This document shows, in pieces, positions 8,677 through 16,223 of a stretch of 37,397 nt of DNA. The position numbers and the translations under genes are program-made. This DNA comes from Granulicella sp. (GTDB lineage: Bacteria > Acidobacteriota > Terriglobia > Terriglobales > Acidobacteriaceae). The notes under the pieces were generated by a model, which saw nothing but the letters and a program-made list of their open reading frames with translations, was not told the DNA's origin and did no database searches. The DNA lies in assembly GCA_027335345.1 (NCBI GenBank), contig DAHWOF010000220.1:1-37397 (forward strand), written 5' to 3'. Numbering within the stretch: position 1 is the stretch's first letter; every line of letters begins with the position of its first letter.

Positions 8677-9468
8677 ATGACACTGCTCGCCTTCGCTCTC
8701 CTCCAGCAAGATATCAATCAGGCCTCCACGACCTCCCCCCTAGGACCCGCTCCTGTTGGCCAGTCCTCCAGCGCACTGGTTGAGATCCTTCATAACAGCG
8801 GCATCACTGCCGATGTCGTGCTGCTGATCCTGCTCATTATGAGCATCCTCTCCTGGACGGTAATGCTCTCCAAGTGGAGGGCCTTCAAAGCCGCTGACCA
8901 GCAAAACCGACGCTTTCTGCGCGCCTTCCGCAAATCCGGCCGGCTCAGCGAAATCGCCGCCATCTCTGAGCAGTTCAAACCGAGTCCCCTGGTGGCCGTG
9001 TTCAACGAGATCCATGATGAGTACCAGCGCCAAAGCGGGGGCCGCGGCACGCCACCCAATCCCCAGGGCCTGGAGCGCGCCGCTCAAACTGCCGCCAGCG
9101 AGGCTCTCACCCTCATGGAACGGCGCATGAGCTGGCTGGGCACCATCGCCCAGACTGGCCCCTTTGTAGGCCTCTTCGGCACCGTCATGGGCATTATTGA
9201 CGCCTTCCACGGACTGGGCACGGAGGGAGCCGCCACCCTGCGCGCCGTAGCCCCGGGCATCTCGGAGGCGCTGGTCACCACCGCGGCAGGCCTGATCGTC
9301 GCCATCCCTGCCGTCATGGGCTACAACCAGCTCACCAGCCGCCTGCGCGAGTTCGCAGCTCGTATGGATGACTTTGGCCGCGAGCTGCTCAACGCCATTG
9401 AGAACGCCGCGCTCTATCAGCCAGGTTCTCCAGCGCCATCCTCAGATGATCCCCGACGGAGGTTCTAG
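8677..9468 (+). CDS. tolQ: MotA/TolQ/ExbB proton-channel protein (TolQ)
   Basis: Inner-membrane proton-channel subunit that powers the Tol-Pal system. The frame is open from TTG 8668, but ATG 8677 (MTLLAFALLQ) is the better start and gives 263 aa. Three membrane segments are visible: VVLLILLIMSILSWTVML near residues 45-62, GPFVGLFGTVMGIIDAF about 157-173, and LVTTAAGLIVAIPAVM about 195-210. The last two carry the conserved Gly/Thr-rich TolQ/ExbB/MotA helix pattern. The tolR gene follows after 2 bases, so the two are translationally close-coupled. TolQ rather than ExbB is chosen because tolB and pal complete the operon; the proteins alone do not separate the two families cleanly. Confidence 0.92.
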   Translation: MTLLAFALLQQDINQASTTSPLGPAPVGQSSSALVEILHNSGITADVVLLILLIMSILSWTVMLSKWRAFKAADQQNRRFLRAFRKSGRLSEIAAISEQFKPSPLVAVFNEIHDEYQRQSGGRGTPPNPQGLERAAQTAASEALTLMERRMSWLGTIAQTGPFVGLFGTVMGIIDAFHGLGTEGAATLRAVAPGISEALVTTAAGLIVAIPAVMGYNQLTSRLREFAARMDDFGRELLNAIENAALYQPGSPAPSSDDPRRRF

Positions 9469-9470
9469 CC

Positions 9471-9878
9471 ATGGCTTTCAGCGCCAACGGAAAGACCCAG
9501 ACCGCCATGGCCGACATCAATATCACGCCCCTGGTCGACGTGGTGCTGGTTCTGCTGCTCATCTTTATGCTGACCGCCCCAGTGTTGCAGAGCGGCATTC
9601 AGGTAGCCGTGCCGCATACCCGCATGGTCAAACAGCTTACTGAGGTTCACCTGGTCGTCACCATCGACAAGGACCAGAATGTCTACCTCCAGGACAAGCC
9701 GGTGAATATCCACGATCTGCCAGGTTTACTGGCAGCAAACCCAAGGGATCAAAAGAAGGTGATCTACGTTCGCGCCGACCAGTCCGTTCCTTTCGGCGCC
9801 TTTGCCTCCGTGATGGATGCGGTCAAGCAGGCCGGCATTAGGAATATCAGCATCGTCACTCAGCCATTAAGGCAGTAA
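9471..9878 (+). CDS. tolR: Biopolymer transport protein TolR/ExbD
   Basis: Stator partner of TolQ. The 135-aa protein has the ExbD/TolR layout: a short cytoplasmic N-terminus containing DINITPLVDVV, one membrane helix (about 20-40) with the essential Asp23 at its start, and a periplasmic domain ending in a SIVTQPLRQ strand. Asp23 corresponds to the proton-carrying Asp of TolR/ExbD. It starts 2 bases after the tolQ stop. The family name is secure; TolR versus ExbD rests on the neighbouring tolB and pal. Confidence 0.93.
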   Translation: MAFSANGKTQTAMADINITPLVDVVLVLLLIFMLTAPVLQSGIQVAVPHTRMVKQLTEVHLVVTIDKDQNVYLQDKPVNIHDLPGLLAANPRDQKKVIYVRADQSVPFGAFASVMDAVKQAGIRNISIVTQPLRQ

Positions 9879-10028
9879 CCCATCACGGGATGGCGCGACT
9901 GTCATCCAAGAAAACACCCAGGGCGGATCCTGCTCGGCGCTTTGAGCCGAGCCAATCTGCAAACATCGTTCGGAGCTGGTCCTTTCAGCACCGGCAACCG
10001 GAAGAAAACCACCCGGACCAAGACAACC

Positions 10029-10811
10029 ATGAGCATGCAAGCCCTATCGCGCAACCTGCCGGACGACCGGATCCGCAGCGGCCTGGTCGGCGCCATCGCC
10101 CTGCATCTGCTGATCGCGGTAGCCTTGCTTGGCCTAGGCTTTTACCTCAACGAATCGACGAACAACTTTGGCGAGACTACATCTTCGGTAGGAGCCATCC
10201 AGGCATCCATGGTCTCCGCTCTCCCTTTGCCCCAGAAGTTCAAGCCAGTAGAGAACCAGGTCCTGGCGCCCCAGCAGGCCAGCGCGGCGCCGCTGCCACC
10301 CCCCAAGGCAGAGGCAGCTCCGCCACCGCGCGAGACCGACATCGAAATCAAGCGCAAGACCTTGCCCAAAAAGGTTGCTCCCGTCTATACGCCGGCTCGG
10401 CCGAAGCATCCCCAGCCCACGCCTCCTAGCCCCAAGGCCCAGACTGGTGAGAGCGCCATGCAGCTTCCTGAAGCTACCCTGCAGACCGTCAACGGAACTG
10501 CCACAGTCACCGTCCAGAGTCGAACCCTGGGTGAGCGCTACGGTTGGTACATCCAGATCATCAGTCAAAAAGTCCAGCAGTACTACTCGCAGCAGTATCC
10601 GGACCCACGCAGCTCCGCCGGCAGAAGTGTCACAATCACCTTTTACGTGGATGACAGCGGCGTTCCAACCCGCGTTCACATCCAAGCTCCTAGCGGCTCA
10701 CCTACGCTGGACAGCGCCGGCATGCGGGCCGTCGAGGAGGTAGACACCTTCGGTCCCAACCCCGCCAACCAGCCTATTCCCATCGAGTTCACCTTCAACT
10801 ATCACAAATGA
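10029..10811 (+). CDS. TonB-family protein in the TolA position
   Basis: Single-pass periplasm-spanning protein expected to transmit force from TolQR to the outer membrane. The frame opens at TTG 9942, but ATG 10029 (MSMQALSRNL) gives a sensible 260-aa protein: a cytoplasmic tail, one membrane helix (about 19-40), a Pro/Ala/Lys-rich spacer (about 70-150) and a C-terminal TonB domain. In that domain an SVTITFYVDDSGVP strand and the final PIPIEFTFNYH strand match the TonB C-terminal fold. Classical TolA has a long helical domain II, which is absent here. Position between tolR and tolB points to a TolA-like role; a true TonB serving outer-membrane receptors is the alternative. No strong ribosome site is visible at either start. 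Confidence 0.85.
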   Translation: MSMQALSRNLPDDRIRSGLVGAIALHLLIAVALLGLGFYLNESTNNFGETTSSVGAIQASMVSALPLPQKFKPVENQVLAPQQASAAPLPPPKAEAAPPPRETDIEIKRKTLPKKVAPVYTPARPKHPQPTPPSPKAQTGESAMQLPEATLQTVNGTATVTVQSRTLGERYGWYIQIISQKVQQYYSQQYPDPRSSAGRSVTITFYVDDSGVPTRVHIQAPSGSPTLDSAGMRAVEEVDTFGPNPANQPIPIEFTFNYHK

Positions 10812-11004
10812 CCTGCGAGGCCCCCCATCTGAAGCAGATCTTCCCCATCGCGAACCGGCGCGCGCCCTCACCGGAAGCTCCTGCTACCCAAAGGAGACCG
10901 GCGTCCAAACCGTCTTCGCCTGCGGATCCCTGCTTCCGGCCCAATCGAGCCGCCGCACAGCCTGAACCACAGTCGATCTATCCCTGCATCGTTATGGAGT
11001 GATG

Positions 11005-12393
11005 ATGTCCTTTCGAATGATTCATCCCGCACCAATCTCCCGCCGCCATGGTCTGCTTAGACTGATGACCGCGCTGCTGCCTATCCTCTCTTTACCCTGG
11101 GCCAGCCCTTTGGCAGCGCAGGACTGGGTTCATCTGACCGCCGGCAATAACAACACGGAGATTCGTCTGGCCGCGGCTAACTTCGAACCCATCGCCGGCG
11201 ACCCGACCACCCTCATCGACAAACAGACCTTTGACACCGTGCTCTTCTCCGACCTGTCCAACGCCGGCATCTTCGCGATGGTCTCCAAGAGCCTGGCCCC
11301 ACAGCCCACCCCCGGCTCGCCCTCGGAGATCAACCTGGGGCTGTGGGCGCAGGCCCCCGCCAGCGCCGCCATGGTGGCCTTTGGCAATATCAGCATCCAG
11401 AACGGCAACCTGGTGGCCAACGGCTTCCTGGATGACACCCGGAACGCCCAGTATCCGCAGGTCTTTGCCAAACAGTATGTCGCCCCGGCCAGCGACCAGT
11501 CGGCTCGCGAGCTCGCCCACCAGTTCGCCGACGACATCATCTTTCGCCTGGGAGGCGGAATTCCCGGCATCGCCGAATCCAAGATCTTCTACGCGCAGCG
11601 CACGAGCAGCGGCAACAAGGAGATCTGGATGATGGACTATGACGGCGCCAACAAAGTCCAGCTCACCCATCTGGGCCAGGACTCCATCTCCCCTGCCGTC
11701 TCTCCCGACAACTCCCTGGTCGCCTTCAGCACCCTTGCCCGCGATGGCTTTGAGATACGCATGTACTCCTTGTTGCTGGGCCGGCTCGTCCACTTCACCG
11801 ATATCGGCAGCGCCAATATATCCCCCGCCTGGGCTCCAAACGGCCAGCAGCTTGCCTTCTCCTCCTCGCGCTCCGGTAGTTCGGAGATCTGGATCTCCGA
11901 TCCCCAAGGATCTCTTTCGCGTCGAATCACCAACTACGGCGGACTGGACGTCTCCCCATCCTGGAACCCCAGAACCGGCACTCAGATCGCCTTCATCAGC
12001 GGCCGGACCGGCCTGCCGCAGCTCTACATCATGGATGCGGACGGCTCGGGCGTCACGCGCATGACCGATGGCGGTTACGCTACCTCCCCATCCTGGTCCC
12101 CCAATGGCCAGTTCATCGCATTTGCCTGGGACCGCCACTACGGCCCCGGCGCTCCGGGAGGCCAGGACATCTACGTCATGGAGGTTGCCACCAAGCGCTG
12201 GATTCAACTCACCCATGACATCGGTCGGTGCGACTTCCCCACCTGGAGCCCGGATGGCCGTCATATCGCCTTTGCCAACTCTCCCGATGGCCACGACAAC
12301 CATACCCGCATCGTGTCGATGCTCGCCGACGGCACCCAGCGGCAGAAACTCACCAGCTTCGGAGCCGATATGCCCAATTGGAGCTGGAAGTAA
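11005..12393 (+). CDS. tolB: Tol-Pal system beta-propeller protein TolB
   Basis: Periplasmic protein that links Pal and the Tol machine. GGAG at 10996-10999 fits best with ATG 11005 (MSFRMIHPAP, 462 aa) rather than the in-frame GTG 10999 or ATG 11002. A signal peptide covers about residues 1-39, with a hydrophobic core LLPILSL and cleavage near LAAQ/DW. Residues about 40-175 form the TolB N-terminal domain; about 180-460 are WD40-like PD40 repeats with recurring motifs such as GNKEIWMMDYDG, ISPAWAPNGQQLAFSS, DVSPSWNP and FPTWSPDGRHIAFA. The gap of 193 bp after the tonB-like gene holds no other gene that I can support. pal follows 293 bp later on the same strand. Confidence 0.96.
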   Translation: MSFRMIHPAPISRRHGLLRLMTALLPILSLPWASPLAAQDWVHLTAGNNNTEIRLAAANFEPIAGDPTTLIDKQTFDTVLFSDLSNAGIFAMVSKSLAPQPTPGSPSEINLGLWAQAPASAAMVAFGNISIQNGNLVANGFLDDTRNAQYPQVFAKQYVAPASDQSARELAHQFADDIIFRLGGGIPGIAESKIFYAQRTSSGNKEIWMMDYDGANKVQLTHLGQDSISPAVSPDNSLVAFSTLARDGFEIRMYSLLLGRLVHFTDIGSANISPAWAPNGQQLAFSSSRSGSSEIWISDPQGSLSRRITNYGGLDVSPSWNPRTGTQIAFISGRTGLPQLYIMDADGSGVTRMTDGGYATSPSWSPNGQFIAFAWDRHYGPGAPGGQDIYVMEVATKRWIQLTHDIGRCDFPTWSPDGRHIAFANSPDGHDNHTRIVSMLADGTQRQKLTSFGADMPNWSWK

Positions 12394-12686
12394 TCTGAAT
12401 GTCGCCGAGAAGCCCCTGCCGGCCACAGAGGTCCCTGAAGCCAGACGAGGGACCAAGCAAGACGCAAGCTCCACCGGGCTGCGCCGGGAGGCCTATGGTC
12501 TGTAAATGTTTGGAGCAGAGCCTCAACGAGATCTCTTGATCTTGAATTGCGATCAATCTCCTGAGATTTGCACAGCTCGTCGCGCCACGATACATATGGT
12601 TTAATACAGAACAACTTCTGATTTAATAGAATTACTTCACCCCAAGCAGCACTACGCCCGTACTACACGAACAGAAGAGGACTTTT
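12394..12686. other. Intergenic tolB-pal region with hairpins and a possible pal promoter
   Basis: No coding frame is convincing. Two inverted repeats are visible: GGTCCCT/AGGGACC (12430-12436 / 12448-12454, 11-base loop) soon after tolB, and TTGATC/GATCAA (12536-12541 / 12551-12556). TTGCAC at 12568-12573 followed after 17 bases by TACATA (12591-12596) could be a weak promoter for pal. The AT-rich stretch 12590-12635 contrasts with its surroundings. Pal has a clear AGAGGA ribosome site. Confidence 0.4.
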
Positions 12687-13439
12687 ATGATCGCTCATCG
12701 CACGTCACTCCGGAAGAAGACTGCACTGGTCGCAACCCTCACTCTGCTGGCAGCAGCGGGTTGCCACAAGAAGCAGGCTGCACCCCCGCCTCCTGCCGCC
12801 ATGGCTCCTCAAACCGTAGCTCCGCCCACCGCTTCGATTACCGCGGATCCGATGTCCATTGACCTCGGCCAATCCGTTGTCCTCAACTGGCGCACCACCA
12901 ACGCTACCAGTGTGAGCATCGATGGCATCGGTCAGGTTCCAGTCAATGGAACCCAGACAGTCTCCCCCTCGAGTTCCACAAACTTTCATCTTGTCGCCAC
13001 CAACTCCGGTGGAACTACAGAGGCCAATGTTCGTGTGACCGTTCGCGTGCCGGAAGTCCCCGCAGCGCCCACCAATAACAACGTGAGCTCCGAGGCTGAC
13101 TTCCACGATCACGTGCGCGATATCTTCTTTGCCTTTGACAGCTACGATCTCTCCTCGGACGCCAAAGCATCCATCTCTGATGCTGCCGCCTACCTCAACG
13201 CCCATCCGGACATCAAAATCCTGATCGGCGGTTACTGCGATGATCGCGGCTCGGCGGAGTACAACATCACCCTCGGCGAAAACCGCGCCAACGCCGCTAA
13301 AACAGCACTGGTAGCTGCCGGAGTGGATGGCAGCCGCATCCGCGTAGTTAGCTACGGCAAGGAGAAGCAATTCTGCACGGAAGATACAGAGAGCTGCTGG
13401 CAACAAAACCGCCGCGACCAGTTCTCCATTGATCAGTAG
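12687..13439 (+). CDS. pal: Peptidoglycan-associated lipoprotein Pal with an Ig-like insert
   Basis: Outer-membrane lipoprotein that binds peptidoglycan and TolB. ATG 12687 follows an AGAGGA site. A lipoprotein signal peptide ends in LLAAAGC with the acylated Cys at about residue 26. A Pro-rich linker leads to an Ig/PKD-like strand domain (about 49-115, ITADPMSIDLGQSVVLNW onward), which classical Pal lacks. The C-terminal OmpA domain (about 135-250) shows FFAFDSYDLS, the GYCDDRG peptidoglycan-binding loop with its Asp, NxxLGxxRA, and the Pal-type CTEDTESCWQQNRR ending. It is the last gene of the tol cluster; a strong terminator follows at 13598-13647. Confidence 0.95.
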   Translation: MIAHRTSLRKKTALVATLTLLAAAGCHKKQAAPPPPAAMAPQTVAPPTASITADPMSIDLGQSVVLNWRTTNATSVSIDGIGQVPVNGTQTVSPSSSTNFHLVATNSGGTTEANVRVTVRVPEVPAAPTNNNVSSEADFHDHVRDIFFAFDSYDLSSDAKASISDAAAYLNAHPDIKILIGGYCDDRGSAEYNITLGENRANAAKTALVAAGVDGSRIRVVSYGKEKQFCTEDTESCWQQNRRDQFSIDQ

Positions 13440-13978
13440 AACTTTTTGTGGATGGATGGACCAACGCTGCGACCTTCGTGAGTATGTTCCCAACCTCCAC
13501 CCAACAGGCAAGCCTGCTGGGTGAAATGTAAAAGCTACTGAAGGCCCGTTTCGGGGGACCATCAGCACGGAAAAGGTTATGAGCCTGTCTTCTTTGGGAC
13601 CACGTTGCATCTCGCGCAATACGTGAGATGTGGCGTGGTCTTTTTTTGCTTTCCGCCTGGACTCTCATCTCTCGAACTCGCCCATTTTCACTTACCGTGG
13701 GTGAAGGCTTGAACCTGAAGACCCAGGCTTCTGGCAGGGTTTGCTGATCTCCTCCACTTGGGCAGATCGCTCGCGAATCTCTGCCACTGAAGCCAAGACG
13801 GCTGCGCTCACCATCTTCGGCTTCTCGATCCATATCTGCCGCTAAGGACCTGCCTCGATGATCCTCCGTCGTTGAGTAGGTATGCGGAGCAGCTCTTGCC
13901 AACTCCTATTCCAGAATTGCGCGCACTCTGGATCGGGCTGCTCCTTGGAAAGGGCCTGCACTCTGCTGCGTCATCGCC
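13440..13978. other. 539-bp intergenic region between pal and lolA with structured 3' RNA
   Basis: No gene is supported. The first 210 bases are structured on the plus strand: a hairpin at 13498-13523 (CACCCAACAGG / CCTGCTGGGTG, 10 of 11 pairs, CAAG loop), a small CCCG/CGGG hairpin near 13544-13554, and the terminator at 13598-13647. The remaining 330 bases up to the lolA stop carry no clear element. The structured part may be the pal 3' UTR or a small RNA released from it. Confidence 0.5.
13598..13647 (+). terminator. Strong intrinsic terminator of the tol-pal operon
   Basis: GACCACG starting at 13598 pairs with CGTGGTC ending at 13640, and the stem continues inward with TTGCATCTC against GAGATGTGG (three G-U wobbles), giving 16 pairs around an 11-base loop. 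Seven T follow directly (13641-13647). This is a textbook intrinsic terminator on the plus strand, 158 bases past the pal stop. Confidence 0.92.
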
Positions 13979-14749
13979 TTATATAGGAGCAGTTCCGTTG
14001 ATCACTGCCACCCCCGGCGGCGGAGTGAAAGTGAAATCGCTCTCCGGCGCCGGCCCATTCTCGCGGATCTCCGTGAAGGTGAACGTCGTCTCCGCCCCAT
14101 CGGCGTCTACAATCCGCAGCGCGTGGATCTGCCCCTGTGCGTCCGCTGTAATCTCCATCGACTGAACTGTCTTCTCCATTCCCCGAGGTACACCGGAGAG
14201 AGTGTATCCTCCCTCAACAATCGTCAGCGTAAGCTTCTTCAGGTCCTTGGCAATCTCCGTGTGCCCCAGCAGGAAGCGAAGTGGCGAGCGAAGATCGTCC
14301 AGATCCCTGGCCGGCATTCTTTCTGCCTCCGCATCGCCCGGCGTGTAGCTGATGGCATACCTTCCGTTCAGAACGAAGATCTTTCCGGACGGAGCATCAT
14401 AGGCCCATCGCATCTTGCCCGGCCTGCTCAGTGTCAACGTTCCAGTCTCGGAACGGTCTATCCCCATGCCGCGATAGCGCTCCGTAAACCGCGCGCTAAG
14501 GGAGTGGAGATGGTTATAGTGCGTATCCACCCGATGCGCCAATTGGACTGCCGACAGAGCTGACGCAGCCCCAAAGGCCGTTGCCGCGCCGAAAATCATG
14601 GCTGTTAGCGTGGCAAGTACCGGTAGAAACTTTCTCAAGATCAAAGTCAAAATCCAATCAAAGGGATTCCAGAGAAATGGCGGAGCCTTGTGCCGTTCAC
14701 AAGCAAACTCTGCTCTCTCCACTTTAAAACCAACGAATTTAGGGGGCAT
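13979..14749 (-). CDS. lolA: LolA-like outer-membrane lipoprotein carrier protein
   Basis: Periplasmic chaperone that would carry lipoproteins from the Lol transporter to the outer membrane. After an N-terminal hydrophobic signal (about 34-58, ILTLILRKFLPVLATLTA onward) the mature part has LolA features: SLSARFTERY, GTLTLSRPGKMRWAYDAP, FVLNGRYAISYTP and the closing TFTFTEI strand. ATG 14749 overlaps the stop of the upstream gene as TAATG, which supports this start (256 aa), though it leaves an unusually long n-region before the hydrophobic core; an upstream TTG at 14770 is less likely. LolB and LolCDE are not in the window. The neighbouring Pal is a plausible cargo. Confidence 0.88.
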   Translation of the reverse strand: MPPKFVGFKVERAEFACERHKAPPFLWNPFDWILTLILRKFLPVLATLTAMIFGAATAFGAASALSAVQLAHRVDTHYNHLHSLSARFTERYRGMGIDRSETGTLTLSRPGKMRWAYDAPSGKIFVLNGRYAISYTPGDAEAERMPARDLDDLRSPLRFLLGHTEIAKDLKKLTLTIVEGGYTLSGVPRGMEKTVQSMEITADAQGQIHALRIVDADGAETTFTFTEIRENGPAPESDFTFTPPPGVAVINGTAPI

Positions 14750-15558
14750 TAAGACCGATGATCTGAACAATTCGCCTGCTGTACCATCTCCACCAGCATC
14801 TGCCGAGTCTGCTGAGCATTGGCAACCTCACGGGGAAAGTTGATCCGCTGCCCTTTGATTCCTTCCGGCGTCTTCAAACGCAGGGTAAAGCCCAAGCGGT
14901 CCACCGAGGTCATCGCTGCCTCGCTCGCCTCAATACCTGCGCAGGCTCGCGCCAGCAGCAGCATCGAGTCAACATGATCGGTATTCATATGCGCCAGAAT
15001 GGCGGGGGCCGATTGCATAAGCGGATCCGCCGAAGCACGCGTGTATTCGGCTGGGTCAACCCAACCCATCACGCCAAACCCGCCCACATAGTAAAGATCC
15101 ACCGGTTCCAGGCGAAAGAACCAAAAGTCCGCGAAGTCTACCCAATGGCGACTGTTGGGATGCCGGGTAAGGTAATCCTCACGCACTGCGGCTCTTTGTT
15201 CCTCGGTCAGCATGGCGGCTTTGCCCAGCAGTGTAGCCCGCGCAGCTCCCAGCGGATCTTCGTCCTGCACCAGCTGGGTCACAAACAGGCTACAACGCGG
15301 ATCTTCGCGCAAGTTCTGTGTATGCATCGCCATGCTGCTGATCAAAATCACTGGCCGGCCCTCGGCATCGAGAGCAAACGGCATTAAGGATCCGAAGGGA
15401 AACCCCGTATGCTTGCGCGAGACTGTAGAGAGCATCCCTACACTTACTAGAGAGAAGAGTGTGCGGCTGCGCTCGGCGTAACTGGGTTCGAGAAGCTGAG
15501 GTCCGGTGGGTTCGGAGGAGGCATGCTGACGTGGTGCGAGGTCGTGGGCAGACGGCAT
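14749..15558 (-). CDS. HugZ-like split-barrel protein (pyridoxamine-phosphate-oxidase fold plus DUF2470)
   Basis: 269 aa, cytoplasmic. Residues about 30-165 look like the FMN-binding split barrel (GMLSTVSRKHTGFPFGSLMP, then ILISSMAMHTQNLREDPRCS, then DLYYVGGFGVMGWV). The C-terminal 80 residues (AILAHMNTDHVDSMLLLAR onward) match the DUF2470/HugZ domain, which in HugZ proteins binds heme with a conserved His. Members are annotated as heme-utilisation or heme oxygenase-like proteins; that activity is not assured here. ATG 15558 is the start. The stop TAA overlaps the lolA ATG (TAATG), so the two are translationally coupled although their functions seem unrelated. Confidence 0.85.
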   Translation of the reverse strand: MPSAHDLAPRQHASSEPTGPQLLEPSYAERSRTLFSLVSVGMLSTVSRKHTGFPFGSLMPFALDAEGRPVILISSMAMHTQNLREDPRCSLFVTQLVQDEDPLGAARATLLGKAAMLTEEQRAAVREDYLTRHPNSRHWVDFADFWFFRLEPVDLYYVGGFGVMGWVDPAEYTRASADPLMQSAPAILAHMNTDHVDSMLLLARACAGIEASEAAMTSVDRLGFTLRLKTPEGIKGQRINFPREVANAQQTRQMLVEMVQQANCSDHRS

Positions 15559-15890
15559 GTCAACATCCTCTCACTGCTGTAGGGTCAGGATCCAGCGCTA
15601 TGCTGCCGGCTCTTCCAACCGATGCGGCCACACATAGAGGCTCGGCTGTCTTGCGACCAGCTTTGGCTATGCTACCAGGCGCTCGAACCTCGCTCTTCCG
15701 GGCGAGGCGTGGCTCCGCTGTGACTCCATAGAGCGACTCTTATCCTCAGTCGTCGGCCCCTTGCAAATTGCAACGGAGTCCGTAAGACTTGAGGAGACAA
15801 CCTGATCTCCGCCATCGTGGTATCGCGTCTTTCGGCCGCGATGGAGGGTCTATCATCGCTGTTCAAGAATCAGCATAGGAAGCTGAAAAA
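15559..15890. other. 332-bp intergenic region upstream of the tRNA-like gene
   Basis: No coding frame is supported. A partial inverted repeat CCATCG (15812-15817) / CGATGG (15839-15844), extended outward by a CC/GG pair after a mismatch, lies about 50 bases before the tRNA. No clear promoter is seen; TATCAT near 15851 could serve as a -10 box. Confidence 0.4.
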
Positions 15891-15968
15891 GTCCCCGTCG
15901 TCTAGCGGCCCAGGACGACACCACACTCATGGTGTAAACACGCGGTTCGAATCCCGTCGGGGACGCCA
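15891..15968 (+). tRNA. tRNA-Glu-like gene, presumed anticodon CTC, non-canonical
   Basis: 78 bases including an encoded CCA. The acceptor stem GTCCCCG/CGGGGAC pairs perfectly (7 bp), and the D-arm (GTCT...GGAC) and T-loop (TTCGAAT) are typical of bacterial tRNA-Glu. Two positions are odd. The anticodon arm has ACACC/GGTGT enclosing eight bases (ACACTCAT) instead of seven, or a 6-bp stem with a 6-base loop, and the base before CTC is A, not the near-invariant U33. The T-stem 5' strand is ACGCGG against CCCGT, needing a bulged C. The gene is therefore 2 bases longer than usual. It may be a decayed copy, a non-decoding tRNA or a site scarred by integration. Confidence 0.7.
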
Positions 15969-16223
15969 TCTCGGATCTGACATTCTCCGCTCCACCGGTT
16001 GCTCCCGGCCGGCTATTGGAAGCGCAATCTCAGGTCGGGCCCTGGCTGAAGGCCTGTGCCTTCACGATCCAGCCCCGCGATATGATGGATTCCACCGCCC
16101 GCAGATCCACACGGTACGGCGGAGGAGCATATCCCTGTCCTTCGCAAGCAGCTTGTTGTCGATCAGGCGACGCACCTTACCACGAGCAGCTCAACGATGG
16201 CCTTGCGCAAATCAAAACCATGC
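15969..16223. other. 255 bp between the tRNA-like gene and the propeller gene
   Basis: No gene is supported. On the minus strand a 48-codon frame (16033-16176) reads like protein (for example YRVDLRAVESIISRGWIVKA) and ends in TGA, but it has no plausible start codon and no upstream continuation. It could be the relic of a gene end next to the tRNA. Confidence 0.3.

Noticed and set aside
11092-12474. 460-codon open frame on the minus strand opposite tolB
   Set aside because: Antisense to a clear tolB; low-complexity Gly/Val/Asp composition with no family pattern. Long antisense frames are expected at this GC content.
13440-13647. 6S, SRP or tmRNA gene downstream of pal
   Set aside because: The conserved core sequences of these RNAs are absent; only hairpins and a terminator are visible.
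13348-13902. 184-codon open frame on the minus strand across the pal end and terminator
   Set aside because: Runs through the pal C-terminus and the terminator hairpin; composition is not protein-like.
16033-16176. 48-codon protein-like frame on the minus strand downstream of the propeller gene
   Set aside because: No start codon and no upstream continuation; kept only as a possible relic in the intergenic entry.
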